Origin: Clostridia bacterium UC5.1-2E3 | GTDB taxonomy: Bacteria; Bacillota; Clostridia; Lachnospirales; Lachnospiraceae | Assembly (NCBI GenBank): GCA_001304875.1 | Contig: BBZO01000009.1 | Coordinates: 1 to 64,000, forward strand | DNA: 64,000 nt | Direction: 5' to 3' | Part shown: positions 20,157-29,586 of the stretch, in pieces | Layout: the number at the start of each line of letters is the position of its first letter | Position numbering within the stretch: the stretch's first letter is position 1 | The notes under the pieces: model-generated | What the model was told of the DNA's origin: nothing | Databases searched by the model: none | The model's input: only the letters and a program-made list of their open reading frames with translations | Made by a program: the position numbers and the translations under genes

Positions 20157-20843
20157 ATGGCCGTGAATGTAGGATTTCGTATTTTTGATAGAATAAACCG
20201 TCCGCCGAGAGAATTGGTGGAGAGGTTTAAGGGAATACCGTCAAGTAATATCAATGATGAGATGCACAGGCTTTATTGTATGAGCGCTGCGATTTCGCCG
20301 TTAAATGAAGTGGATTCTATGGTGGGAACTGCCTTTACTGTGAAAGCTCCTATTGGAGATAATTTGATGTTTCATCGCGCATTGGATATGGCTGAGTCGG
20401 GGGATATTATCGTAGTGGACGGAGCCGGAGCGTTAGATCGTTCGCTGGCCGGGGAAATTATGATTACTTTTGCAGAAAAAAAGGGGATAGCCGGAATTGT
20501 AGTGGACGGTGCACTTCGAGATTTGGACGGTATACATAGAAGTAAAATGCCGGTGTATGCGAAGGGAATTACACCACAGGGGCCTTTCAAAAATGGGCCA
20601 GGAGAGATTGGCGTACCGGTGTGCTGTGGGGGAATTGTGGTGTTTCCAGGAGATATTCTGGTGGGAGATCAGGATGGAATAGTGGTAATCCGTCCTAAAG
20701 ATGCAGAGGAGGTACTGAAGGCAGCGCAAAAAAGCTGGCATCTGAAACGGCAAAACTTTCCAAATATGCAGCAGAGGGGCCGGATTATGAAAGTCATGCA
20801 GAGAGAATATGGGCAAGTTTGGAGAAGAAAGGGGTTACAATAG
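20157..20843 (+). CDS. RraA family protein (HMG/oxaloacetate aldolase-decarboxylase-like)
   Basis: Members either inhibit RNase E or act as divalent-metal aldolases/decarboxylases on 4-hydroxy-4-methyl-2-oxoglutarate or oxaloacetate. IPSSNINDEMHRLY, DIIVVDGAGALDRSLAGE and GIVVDGALRDLDGI are characteristic; the R-D of ALRDLDGI is the catalytic/metal region of the aldolases. Its place as last gene of a tricarboxylate-uptake operon favours an enzyme. 228 residues, intact. RBS GAAGGAAATAAG. Confidence 0.82.
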   Translation: MAVNVGFRIFDRINRPPRELVERFKGIPSSNINDEMHRLYCMSAAISPLNEVDSMVGTAFTVKAPIGDNLMFHRALDMAESGDIIVVDGAGALDRSLAGEIMITFAEKKGIAGIVVDGALRDLDGIHRSKMPVYAKGITPQGPFKNGPGEIGVPVCCGGIVVFPGDILVGDQDGIVVIRPKDAEEVLKAAQKSWHLKRQNFPNMQQRGRIMKVMQREYGQVWRRKGLQ

Positions 20844-20867
20844 GCGGGAATTAGGATAAGATGATAG

Positions 20868-20917
20868 AAAGCTGTTGCAAAACAGACGAGAATTTGTCTG
20901 CGGAGCAACAGCTTTTT
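20868..20917 (+). terminator. Terminator after the TTT operon
   Basis: AAAGCTGTTGC pairs with GCAACAGCTTT, with an inner CAGAC/GTCTG helix, followed by a short T run. It closes the operon after the RraA gene. Confidence 0.75.
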
Positions 20918-21108
20918 GCATTGGTAAAAGATATAGTTAGGGCGTTGGACAAATGTGAAAGGGGTATGTAGAAGACACAAAGACGCGAGAGGTGAGTCGA
21001 TGCGAGGTCTGTTTGTTAAAAAATTTACGAATAATACTAAAAAAATGACCGAAAAATGATAAAAATTTGCACTATATTGCGAAGAATAAGAAACTTGTCA
21101 AATTATAC

Positions 21109-21137
21109 TTGACATCTGCTGTATCGAGGCTTATGAT
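21109..21137 (+). promoter_or_regulatory. Promoter of the ROK regulator
   Basis: TTGACA at 21109 and TATGAT at 21132 with a 17-base spacer form a near-ideal vegetative promoter. A second possible one, TTGGTA-N18-TATAAT, ends at 21258, closer to the ATG. The 20918-21281 gap otherwise holds only AT-rich DNA in which I see no gene. Confidence 0.7.
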
Positions 21138-21281
21138 ACGGACATAAGATATTTAATAAAGTCATTGGACTAATAAAAAATTAAAGACACACGCATACGC
21201 AAAAAACCTTAGAATTATATGGAAAATTTTGGTAAAATAAGCTTACGATTATTATAATTCTGAGGGATAACGGAGGCACGT

Positions 21282-22403
21282 ATGAACAGTGATGTAGGAA
21301 ATCAGGAGTTTATTAAAAAGATTAACAGACGGCTTGTGCTTAAAAAGATCAAGGAAAGCGATGGAATCAGCAGGGCTCAGATCGCGAAAGAGCTGATGCT
21401 TAGCAAAACGACGGTCAGTGCGATCGCAGATGAGTTCATTGCGAAGAAGATGATCATAGAGTCTGGGAAAAATGCGGTTAAGAAAGGGAGCGGCCGTCCG
21501 GCAAAGCTTCTGATCTACAATCCCAGGTCGGCTTATGGAATTGGCGTCGATATCGGCGGGACAAAAATCCTCGTGATTATTACTGATCTTTCCGGCGAGA
21601 CGGTGCTTGTAAAAAAGGTGCCGACAACAAATTCTGTAGAGCAGATAACTACGCTTGTCGAAGAATGTATTAGCGAGGCGGGGCTTAAAAGCTCTGACAT
21701 CTTTGGGATGGGTGTCGGCGTTCCTGGAACTGTAAGTCCGGAAGGTGTGGTGATCCGGGCCAAAAGTCTCCGGTGGTTTAATTTGAATCTGAAAGAACAA
21801 CTGGCGAAACATTTTGATTTTCCTATCTTTATCGGAAATGACGTGAATTATGCGGCTATTGGAGAACAGTGGAAGGGTTCGGGAGACAGGGCGTCCAATA
21901 TGTATTTTATTTCTATTGGAACGGGAATCGGCAGTGCAATTATTTCTGATGACAGGATTGTCCGTGGGTATCAGTACAGGGCCGGTGAGCTGGGCTATTT
22001 TATTGACATTGAAGATGTCAGACAGAAAAATTTTAATGTGTTGGGAGAATTGGGAACATTTGAAAAGAAAGTATCCGGGACGGCACTGGGAAGCCACGGA
22101 TTTGCCACGGAGGAGCTGTTTCAGAAATTTTCCTCCGGTGATCCGAAGGCCGCGGATATTATCCGGGAATTTGTGATCCGGCTGTCCATTGTGATTGCAA
22201 ATGCCATCTGTATTCTGAATCCGGAGAAGGTGGTGCTGGGCGGCGGGGTTTCGGAATCCCTGCAGCCAATGATTTACGAGATTGCAGAGACCGTGGGACA
22301 GCTGATTCCTATGAAGGCGGATATTTGTCTGGCTACACTGGGGAGCCGTGCGGGAGCACTGGGAGCGATTGCGGATGCTATCGTTCAGGTGGAGGAGAGT
22401 TAG
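21282..22403 (+). CDS. ROK family transcriptional regulator (NagC/XylR-like)
   Basis: A sugar-responsive repressor. A winged HTH (ISRAQIAKELMLSKTTVS, about residues 29-46) precedes a ROK fold with the ATP-phosphate loop GVDIGGTK (about residue 88) and GNDVNYAAIGE. The usual zinc motif CxCGxxGC of ROK proteins is not there: the region reads NVLGELGTFEKK without cysteine, so metal binding is probably lost. 373 residues, intact. RBS GGAGGCACGT. It heads a nine-kb cluster for sugar/amide uptake and breakdown and is likely its local regulator. Confidence 0.88.
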   Translation: MNSDVGNQEFIKKINRRLVLKKIKESDGISRAQIAKELMLSKTTVSAIADEFIAKKMIIESGKNAVKKGSGRPAKLLIYNPRSAYGIGVDIGGTKILVIITDLSGETVLVKKVPTTNSVEQITTLVEECISEAGLKSSDIFGMGVGVPGTVSPEGVVIRAKSLRWFNLNLKEQLAKHFDFPIFIGNDVNYAAIGEQWKGSGDRASNMYFISIGTGIGSAIISDDRIVRGYQYRAGELGYFIDIEDVRQKNFNVLGELGTFEKKVSGTALGSHGFATEELFQKFSSGDPKAADIIREFVIRLSIVIANAICILNPEKVVLGGGVSESLQPMIYEIAETVGQLIPMKADICLATLGSRAGALGAIADAIVQVEES

Positions 22404-22414
22404 GAGGACAGGCC

Positions 22415-23486
22415 ATGGGGAAACCGATAAAAGAGTATATGATGGAGCAGCCGGAGATGATGCGCAGACTTTCCATTGAAATTGGAGAGAATATCAGAGA
22501 GGTTATCCAGTGTGTGGGAAAAGAGTTTGAGCGGATATTCCTGGTAGGCTCCGGCACATCTTTGAACGCTGCACTTGCAGCCAGGTACGTGTTTGAGGCG
22601 TATATTCAGGCGGAGGTTCAGGTGTTTGCACCATTTGATTTTCTTCATTATTTTCCAGACAAACGCCTGGATGGAAGAACTCTTTTGCTCGGAATATCCC
22701 AGACGGCGCGCAGTACAGGACGATTGACTGTGTGGAGAAGGCCAGAGCTGCGGGCGCGAAAACCGTGTTTGTCACCGCAGAACCGGAGAATGACGGCGTG
22801 CGTTCGGCGCATACGGTTCTCGATACATGTACAGGAGAAGAACTGGTAGGAGCCAAAACGAAAGGATTTACTTCTACAATGGCGGCGCTGTATGCGCTGG
22901 CTGGGGGCCTTGCAGGTAAAAACGTGGATTTGTCCGGCGTGTCCGTGCTCCAGGAAGCAGCGCTTCGGGAGACGGGGCTGCAGATCGATGAACTTGTGAA
23001 GGAGTTTGCACAGGCATCGTCCATTACCCTGGTAGGCTGTGGACCGGTGATGGCGGCTGTGAAGGAAGGCGGGCTTAAGCTGTTGGAAACGGTGCGGATT
23101 CCGGTGGAAACTTATGATGTGGAGGAGTACATGCATGGGCCGTATCATTGTCTGGAGAACGATTCTTACATGATATTTCTTGCCCCGCCGGGAGCGGGAC
23201 AGGAGCGGATGGAGAAGCTTCTGCAGTTTGTGGAGGAAATCACGCCTCATACGCTGGTATTGGGAAATGCGGGTTTGTGTGGAAGAACGCAAAAAATTAT
23301 TCTCTGGCTCTTCCAGAAGCGGATGAGATTCTGGCACCGCTTTACTATGTGATCCCAATTCAATGGCTGGCAGTGGAGACGACTGTGGCGAAAGGAAGGA
23401 GACCGGAGGTTTCCAGATATCCGGAATTTCATAAAGCATTGGGCAGTAAGTTCATGCCTAAGGTCAATTATTATACGGGGATTTAG
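22415..23486 (+). CDS. Two-SIS-domain sugar isomerase/deglycase, frameshifted
   Basis: A cytoplasmic aminosugar-phosphate enzyme of the GlmS-C/FrlB/AgaS type. SIS 1 begins RIFLVGSGTSLNAALAARYV and SIS 2 begins SITLVGCGPVMAAVKEGG. The GlnAT domain of GlmS is lacking, so it acts as an isomerase, deaminase or deglycase. Single G losses lie near 22718 (repair ARSTGTIDCVEKARAAG) and near 23273 (repair GNAGFVWKNAKNYSLALPEA). Full length about 357 residues. ATG 22415 follows AGGAGGACAGGCC. Neighbours are a ROK regulator and hydantoinase genes; this suggests an N-glycosylated or Amadori-type substrate, which is inference. Confidence 0.8.
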
Positions 23487-23515
23487 CAGACAGATGTATA
23501 CGAGGAGGAGCGGAC

Positions 23516-25579
23516 ATGCAAAGAGTCAAGATTGGTGTAGACGTGGGAGGAACATTTACAGATGTGGTTGCGGTCAGTGAGAAAGGGGAAGTGTATTTTG
23601 AAAAGCTGCCTTCCACGCCCTCGGATCAGAGCGTGGGAGTAGTGGAAGGAATCAGAAAAATGCTTCAGAAGCTTCTTCTTTCCCCTGATTGTGTGACAGC
23701 TGTGGCGCATGGAACCACGGTGGCGACAAATACTCTGCTGGAGAGGACGGGGGCGGTCACTGCTCTGATCACGACAGACGGGTTTCGCGATGTTCTTCAG
23801 ATCGGAAGGCAGAACAGGAATCAGCTCTATGATCTGCATGCGAAAAAGACAGAAGCATTGATTCCGAGGTACCTGAGGCGTGAGGCGAAGGAGAGAACCC
23901 TGTATACAGGAGAAATACTTCTTGCGCTGGATGAAGAGGCACTCCGGACGACGGTTCGAGAGTTGAAATGTGACGGCGTGGAGTCCATCGCAATCTGTTT
24001 TCTCCATTCCTATATCAATGACACGAATGAGCGGCGGGCGTTGGAGGTTATAAAGGAGGAGGCGCCAGATCTTCCGGTATCAGTCTCAAGTGATATCCTT
24101 CCGGAATTTAGAGAATTTGAGAGGATGAATACCACGGTTTTAAATGCATACGTTCAGCCGGGGATGAAGAAATATATCGGAAGGTTGAAAAATAGTATTT
24201 CGGATGCCGGAGTGGAAGCACCGCTGACAATTATGCAGTCCTCGGGAGGTATGATGACCGACGCGGCGGCTGCTGGAAAGAGCGTAAACACGCTGCTCTC
24301 CGGCCCGGCGGGAGGCGTACTGGCGGCGGAATTTCTGGCTGGTATTACGGACTATAAAAATATTATCACAGGAGATTTGGGTGGAACGTCCTTTGATGTG
24401 TCGGTGATTACAGAGGGAAAAGCAGCGATCACCGGAGAGGGAGTGATCGAGGGCTTTCCTGTCAAATTCCCCCATATCGATATCACGACCATTGGAGCCG
24501 GAGGCGGTTCCATTGCCTGGATCGATGCAGGCGGAGCGCTGAGAGTGGGGCCAAGAAGCGCCGGGGCGGTTCCTGGTCCGGTCTGTTATAAAAAAGGAGG
24601 TCTGGAACCGGCGGTGACGGATGCGCATGCGGTGCTGGGCCGTGTGGGAACAGAGCTTTTGGGCGGTGAGATGTCGCTGGATATTGAGGGAGCGAGAGCC
24701 GCTATAAAGGAGCGTCTGGCTGACCGGCTGGGCATGGGAATCGAAGAGGTGGCGGAAGGGATTCTGCGTGTCGCCAATGCGAACATGGTTCGTGCGATCC
24801 GTGTGATGACGGTGGAACGGGGAATCGATCCCAGAAAATATGTGCTGCTTCCCTATGGGGGTGCAGGGGCTATGCACGCGGTGGAGCTCGCAAGAGCTCT
24901 GGAGATTGAGAGAGTGGTTGTACCCATTGCACCTGGCAATTTTTCGGCGTTTGGTCTGTTGGCCGCACCGCTGCGCTACGATCAGGCACTTACTTATCAC
25001 GTACATCAGAAGGATGTAGATTTGAAAACGATAGAGGAATTGTACGGCCGGCTTATGGAGCAGGCTGGAAAGGAAATGGAGCGCGACGGCGTTCCGGCTT
25101 CGAAGGTGACGTTTGAGAGAAAAGCAGATATCCGCTATTTTGGCCAGGCCTATGAGCTCCAGGTCCCCGTGGAAGATGGGAAGATGAATGAAGGAGTGTG
25201 GGCGAGAACGCTGGAGCGTTTTCACAGGCTCCATGAAAAATCCTACGGCTTTAAGAATGAGTCGAATCCGATCGAGATTGTAACACTGAGATTGTCGGCG
25301 GTCGGCAGAGAGGACAACGGAAATCTTTATGGCAGGGGAGAAAGACGGGCCGCAGAGCCGAATCCAATCGCAAAGCGTCAGGTGTATTTTAACGGACACT
25401 GGACAGAGACCGCGGTTTATGACAGAAGCACACTCTCCTGCGGACAGAGTTTCCCAGGACCGGCGATCGTGGAGGAGCAGGGAGCGACGACGGTTATGGC
25501 TCCGGGAGACCATGCGGTCATCGACGACAGGAACAATATCGTGATATTTGTGGCAGGTAACAGGGCGAAAGAGGCATAA
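23516..25579 (+). CDS. hyuA: Hydantoinase/oxoprolinase family protein, subunit A
   Basis: The ATP-binding subunit of an ATP-dependent cyclic amide hydrolase (N-methylhydantoinase A / 5-oxoprolinase N-half). The actin-like fold begins VGVDVGGTFTDVVAVS (here IGVDVGG) and a second phosphate loop is GDLGGTSFDVSV; GPAGGVLAAEFLAG and YGGAGAMHAVELA are also conserved. 687 residues, intact. RBS GAGGAGGAGCGGAC. Stop is 12 bases before hyuB. A 543-residue open frame on the opposite strand is a shadow of this gene. Confidence 0.9.
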   Translation: MQRVKIGVDVGGTFTDVVAVSEKGEVYFEKLPSTPSDQSVGVVEGIRKMLQKLLLSPDCVTAVAHGTTVATNTLLERTGAVTALITTDGFRDVLQIGRQNRNQLYDLHAKKTEALIPRYLRREAKERTLYTGEILLALDEEALRTTVRELKCDGVESIAICFLHSYINDTNERRALEVIKEEAPDLPVSVSSDILPEFREFERMNTTVLNAYVQPGMKKYIGRLKNSISDAGVEAPLTIMQSSGGMMTDAAAAGKSVNTLLSGPAGGVLAAEFLAGITDYKNIITGDLGGTSFDVSVITEGKAAITGEGVIEGFPVKFPHIDITTIGAGGGSIAWIDAGGALRVGPRSAGAVPGPVCYKKGGLEPAVTDAHAVLGRVGTELLGGEMSLDIEGARAAIKERLADRLGMGIEEVAEGILRVANANMVRAIRVMTVERGIDPRKYVLLPYGGAGAMHAVELARALEIERVVVPIAPGNFSAFGLLAAPLRYDQALTYHVHQKDVDLKTIEELYGRLMEQAGKEMERDGVPASKVTFERKADIRYFGQAYELQVPVEDGKMNEGVWARTLERFHRLHEKSYGFKNESNPIEIVTLRLSAVGREDNGNLYGRGERRAAEPNPIAKRQVYFNGHWTETAVYDRSTLSCGQSFPGPAIVEEQGATTVMAPGDHAVIDDRNNIVIFVAGNRAKEA

Positions 25580-25591
25580 GGAGGGACGGCT

Positions 25592-27256
25592 ATGGATGCG
25601 ATCACACTGGAGGTTATGCGGAACCGATTTTTTGCAATCACAGAGGAGATGGGAGCCGCTCTCATAAGAACAGCGTATTCCACGAATATTAAGGACAGAA
25701 GGGACTGCTCCTGCGCTCTTTTCGATCTGAACGGAAATACCATTGCACAGGCGGAGCACATTCCCGTACATTCGGGGGTGCTGCCCTGGGGAGTGAAAGG
25801 CGCGTTGAAGACGATCGATGTGGAATCCTTAAAGCCGGGAGATGTGATCATGCACAATGATCCTTTCATCGGGGGCACTCATTTGCCGGATATTATCATA
25901 TTTGCACCGATTTTCTATGACGGGCAGCTGGTGGCGTTTGTGGGAAATCTGGCTCATCATGTGGATGTAGGCGGTAAGGTGCCGGGTTCTCTGACACCGG
26001 ATGCGACGGAAATTTTTCACGAAGGAATAAGATTTTCTCCTGTGAAGATCAGAAAAGAAGGTGTCCTTGACCAGGAGCTTTTGAGACTGCACCGGATGAA
26101 TGTGCGTACGCCCTATGAGAGCAGCGGAGACCTGATGGCACAGATTGCCGCTAATAATGTTGGCGAAAAAAGATTCATGGAGCTCTGTGACGAGATGGGC
26201 GCGGACGAGGTTCTGGAGGCTGTCCGGGAGCTGGAAAAATACTGTCAGAGACGTATGGCGGCGGAGCTCGCCAAATTGCCGGCCGGAGAATATGAATTTA
26301 CAGATTATCTGGAAGGCGATGGGGTGACAACAGAGGAGCCTTTGAAGATACAGGTGAAAATACAGGCGGGAGGACCTCAGCTTAAAGTAGATTTTACGGG
26401 AACCTGCCCGCAGGTGAAAGGACCGCTAAACTGTGTGCGCCCGATGGCGCTGGCCTGTATCTATTATGTCATCCGCGCAGTGACGGACCCGTCCATTCCT
26501 CCGAATGAAGGGACGTTTAAGGACATAGAGGTGGTTACGCCGGAAGGTTCCCTGGTCAATGCGGTTTATCCGGCAGCTACGGGATCGGGCAATTCCATCA
26601 CATGCCAGCGCCTGGTGGATGTGCTTCTGGGTGCAATGGCGCAGGCAATTCCCGAAAAAGTCTGCGCGGCTGCTGCCGGTTCCATGAACGGTGTGCAGAT
26701 CGGAGGCTTTGACCCGGTGAGACACGAGTATTTTGCCAACGGCGAGACTGTAGGCGGCGGATATGGAGGAATCTCTGACCAGGATGGAACCAGCGGCGTC
26801 AATACGCATATGACGAATACAAGAAATACGCCGGTGGAGGTTCTGGAAAAGATCATGCCGATCCGGGTCTTGAGATATGGACTTTTACCGGATTCAGAGG
26901 GGCCGGGAATGTATCGCGGAGGCTTCGGAATCGAGAGAGTGCTGGAGTTTCAGACCGATGAGGTGGACTGCTTTATCGCTTCGGACCGTGTGAAGACAGG
27001 GCCATGGGGGCTGGAGGGAGGAAAGCCGGCACCTCCGGCCAGTTTCAAGGTGATCCGGGCCGACGGCACCGTGTATATGCTTCCAAGTAAAGCGCGTGTT
27101 CGTTTTAACACGAAAGACCAGCTTCACATACACACGGCGGGAGGAGGAGGCTGGGGAGCGCCTGAGAAGCGTGACCGCAATCTGATCGAAATTGATTTGA
27201 GAGACGGAATGATAGATGCGGAACGTGCAGAAATGGAGTACGGATACAGCCAGTAA
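25592..27256 (+). CDS. hyuB: Hydantoinase/oxoprolinase family protein, subunit B
   Basis: Partner of the A subunit; together they open a lactam or hydantoin ring at the cost of ATP. The start ITLEVMRNRFFAITEEMGAA, AEHIPVHSGVLPWGVK, MHNDPFIGGTHLPDI and the Gly-rich ending HTAGGGGWGAPEKRD are all family markers. 554 residues, intact. RBS AAGGAGGGACGGCT. The true substrate cannot be read from sequence: 5-oxoproline, hydantoins or acetone-type compounds are all possible for the family. Confidence 0.9.
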   Translation: MDAITLEVMRNRFFAITEEMGAALIRTAYSTNIKDRRDCSCALFDLNGNTIAQAEHIPVHSGVLPWGVKGALKTIDVESLKPGDVIMHNDPFIGGTHLPDIIIFAPIFYDGQLVAFVGNLAHHVDVGGKVPGSLTPDATEIFHEGIRFSPVKIRKEGVLDQELLRLHRMNVRTPYESSGDLMAQIAANNVGEKRFMELCDEMGADEVLEAVRELEKYCQRRMAAELAKLPAGEYEFTDYLEGDGVTTEEPLKIQVKIQAGGPQLKVDFTGTCPQVKGPLNCVRPMALACIYYVIRAVTDPSIPPNEGTFKDIEVVTPEGSLVNAVYPAATGSGNSITCQRLVDVLLGAMAQAIPEKVCAAAAGSMNGVQIGGFDPVRHEYFANGETVGGGYGGISDQDGTSGVNTHMTNTRNTPVEVLEKIMPIRVLRYGLLPDSEGPGMYRGGFGIERVLEFQTDEVDCFIASDRVKTGPWGLEGGKPAPPASFKVIRADGTVYMLPSKARVRFNTKDQLHIHTAGGGGWGAPEKRDRNLIEIDLRDGMIDAERAEMEYGYSQ

Positions 27257-27281
27257 ACTAAAGACAGAAAGGAGAGGTATT

Positions 27282-28640
27282 ATGAAGAAAATGTGGACGG
27301 CATCGTTTATTATGGCAGCTGTCATGGCCGGAGTGCTGCTTGGCGGATGCTCTGGAGGGAATGAGGCTCCGACGGAGGCAGAGACGGACGCAAAGGAGAC
27401 TGTGACGGAAACGGCCGGAGAAGACGGAGAAATTTCCGGTACTCTGGAGATACAGTATTTTGTGGGCGGTTATGGGGATGCCTGGTGGAAATGGGTGATT
27501 GAAGATTTTAAAAAGGCGTATCCCAATGTGGAGATTGTGGAATATGCGGGCAGTGACGTGAATGAGACGATGAAGCCCAACTGGATCTCGGGCAATCCGC
27601 CGGATGTAGTCTATATCGACGGCGCGGGCTTAAGCGAGACGGAGATGGTTGAGGATGATCTTCTTATGGATCTGACAGACTGGTATCAAAGCCTGGTGCT
27701 GGAGGACGGAAAGAGCCTGGCTGAGCATTTTCTCGTGGATCCAAGCAATTTTGACGGAAAAGTATATACGCTTCCATTGGTGTTTGATACGCGCGGCGTT
27801 TGGTACGATGCAAAATGGTTCCGGGATAAAGGATTTGAGGTTCCGACAGATTATGACAGCTGGATGGCATCCATGAAAATGATCCAGGAGTCGGAGGGGA
27901 TTGCGCCTTTGGGGGCAACGGGAGTCTATCCGTCTGTGTTCTTAAAAGGTGTTATGTACCCTGCGTTTGTATCTGAGGGAGGCACGGAGCTTCTGGAGCG
28001 TCTGATTGACGGAGAGGAAGGGGCATGGTCTTCACCTGAGACTCTGGCAGTTATGAAGAAGGTGGAGGAGATGCAGAAGGCCGGATTCATTGATCCCGGA
28101 TTTGCGGCTCTTACGCATACGGAATCCCAGATGATCTTTCTCTCCCATGGGAATGCCTATGTGACGACGGGACTTTGGCTGCCGAAGGAGATGGATGGAT
28201 CGATTCCCGGGGATTTCGAGTTTGGAATGACGCCTACCCCGATGAATGATCCTGGTGAGATTATGCCGGTCATTCCCGATATTCATCCGGTGGCGATTGC
28301 TAAAGGTGCTAAGAATCCGGCCGCTGCAAAGGCATTTGTGGAGCACATTTTTACACTGAATGCGGCGGAGAAAATGGCAGAGGTATCCGGAAGTATGATG
28401 AATATTCAGGGAATTGATCTGGCGTCCAATGAAAAAGTTCCGGAGTATCTTGTGACAGCGAGTGAGATGATTGCAGATGAGACGAAGGTTGAGCTCATTT
28501 CCCTGACGCACGCCATGTCTAATGACCTGATGACTCCGATCGGAAATGAGCTGGTATCTCTGATGCTGGGAGATATCACCGCCGAAGAGTTCTGTGAAAA
28601 TGCGGAGAACGCGGCTGCTTTCTACAGGAGCAGTAAATAA
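27282..28640 (+). CDS. Sugar-type ABC transporter substrate-binding lipoprotein (family 1)
   Basis: Extracellular receptor. Signal peptide and lipobox (LLGGC, about residue 22) are followed by an acidic linker and a family-1 fold. Markers are the segment IEDFKKAYPNVEIVEY, WISGNPPDVVYIDG, and a long C-lobe. ATG 27282 follows AAAGGAGAGGTATT. Intact, 452 residues. Two permeases follow, but no ATPase gene; as in many Gram-positive sugar importers a shared MsiK-type ATPase elsewhere is likely. Confidence 0.87.
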   Translation: MKKMWTASFIMAAVMAGVLLGGCSGGNEAPTEAETDAKETVTETAGEDGEISGTLEIQYFVGGYGDAWWKWVIEDFKKAYPNVEIVEYAGSDVNETMKPNWISGNPPDVVYIDGAGLSETEMVEDDLLMDLTDWYQSLVLEDGKSLAEHFLVDPSNFDGKVYTLPLVFDTRGVWYDAKWFRDKGFEVPTDYDSWMASMKMIQESEGIAPLGATGVYPSVFLKGVMYPAFVSEGGTELLERLIDGEEGAWSSPETLAVMKKVEEMQKAGFIDPGFAALTHTESQMIFLSHGNAYVTTGLWLPKEMDGSIPGDFEFGMTPTPMNDPGEIMPVIPDIHPVAIAKGAKNPAAAKAFVEHIFTLNAAEKMAEVSGSMMNIQGIDLASNEKVPEYLVTASEMIADETKVELISLTHAMSNDLMTPIGNELVSLMLGDITAEEFCENAENAAAFYRSSK

Positions 28641-28658
28641 AAGACAAGGGGTGATACT

Positions 28659-29550
28659 ATGAAGCGCTACAAACTGAAGAAAAAAATATTCCTGGCTTTC
28701 TGTCTGGTGCCCTCAATCATTACATTTTTGATCTTCACAGTGTATCCGCTGCTTAATGGACTTTATATGTCGTTTTTTAAGTGGTCTGGTATCAGTGGAA
28801 ATAAGGAGTTTGTAGCGCTAAAAAATTATAAGCTGCTGCTTAACGATTCAGTCATACCCAAGACGATCATCAACGATTATTTCCTTGTGATTGTGAAAGT
28901 TGTGTTCATCATGATGCTGGCTTTGATCTTTGCGGTAGTACTGACGCAGTTTAAGCTTAAGGAGGCCCCGTTTTATCGCTTTGTGTATTTTTTCCAAATG
29001 TCATGCCAGTTGTGACGACAGCAATTCTGTGGGTGTTCATCTACAGTTCACAGATGGGACTGGTTAATTCATTGCTGGAATTTATAGGAAAAGAGGAGTG
29101 GGCCAGATCGTGGCTTGGAACAAAAACGACGGCGCTCCCGGCGCTGGCTGTGCCATTAATATGGGCAGGAATCGGATTGTTCATGCTTATGTTAATGGGG
29201 GCAATCGGCAATATACCGGCCTCGCTTTATGAGGCGGCCAGCTGGATGGGGCGGGGAAATGGAAACAGTTTAAGACAATTACGGTTCCGCTCATATGGCC
29301 GCAGATAAAGACATCCATAATTTATATCATTATCACTACTTTGAATGGCTCCTACGTACTGGTGCAGCTTACAACGCAGGGGGGACCCAACAACGCCACC
29401 CAGGTAATGGGATCTTATTTATATCAGCAGGCATTTGATAATTTTAATTTTGGATACGGAGCGGCCATAGGTGTGATGATTCTGGTTCTAAATCTGGCGA
29501 CAGTCCTGATCTGCCAGGTGGTTCTTAAGAAGGAAAAGGTGGAGTTTTAA
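28659..29550 (+). CDS. Sugar ABC transporter permease 1 (MalF-like), frameshifted
   Basis: One of two membrane subunits. Six hydrophobic helices and the coupling loop PASLYEAASMDGAGKWKQFK (after repair) show the family. Breaks are near 29000 (T run one short; repair FFPNVMPVVTTAILWV) and near 29250 (one base short inside the EAA loop). The remainder, ITVPLIWPQIKTSIIYIIIT onward, runs to the stop at 29550. About 297 residues when repaired. RBS GGGGTGATACT. Confidence 0.82.
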
Positions 29551-29586
29551 AAACCTGTACGGCGTGGATTCAGAAGGAGGCGTTTT

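Noticed and set aside
24140..25771. Open frame of 543 codons on the minus strand
   Set aside because: It lies fully opposite hyuA, which has clear family motifs; the translation is rich in Cys, His, Arg and Ser as in antisense shadows and has no recognisable domain.
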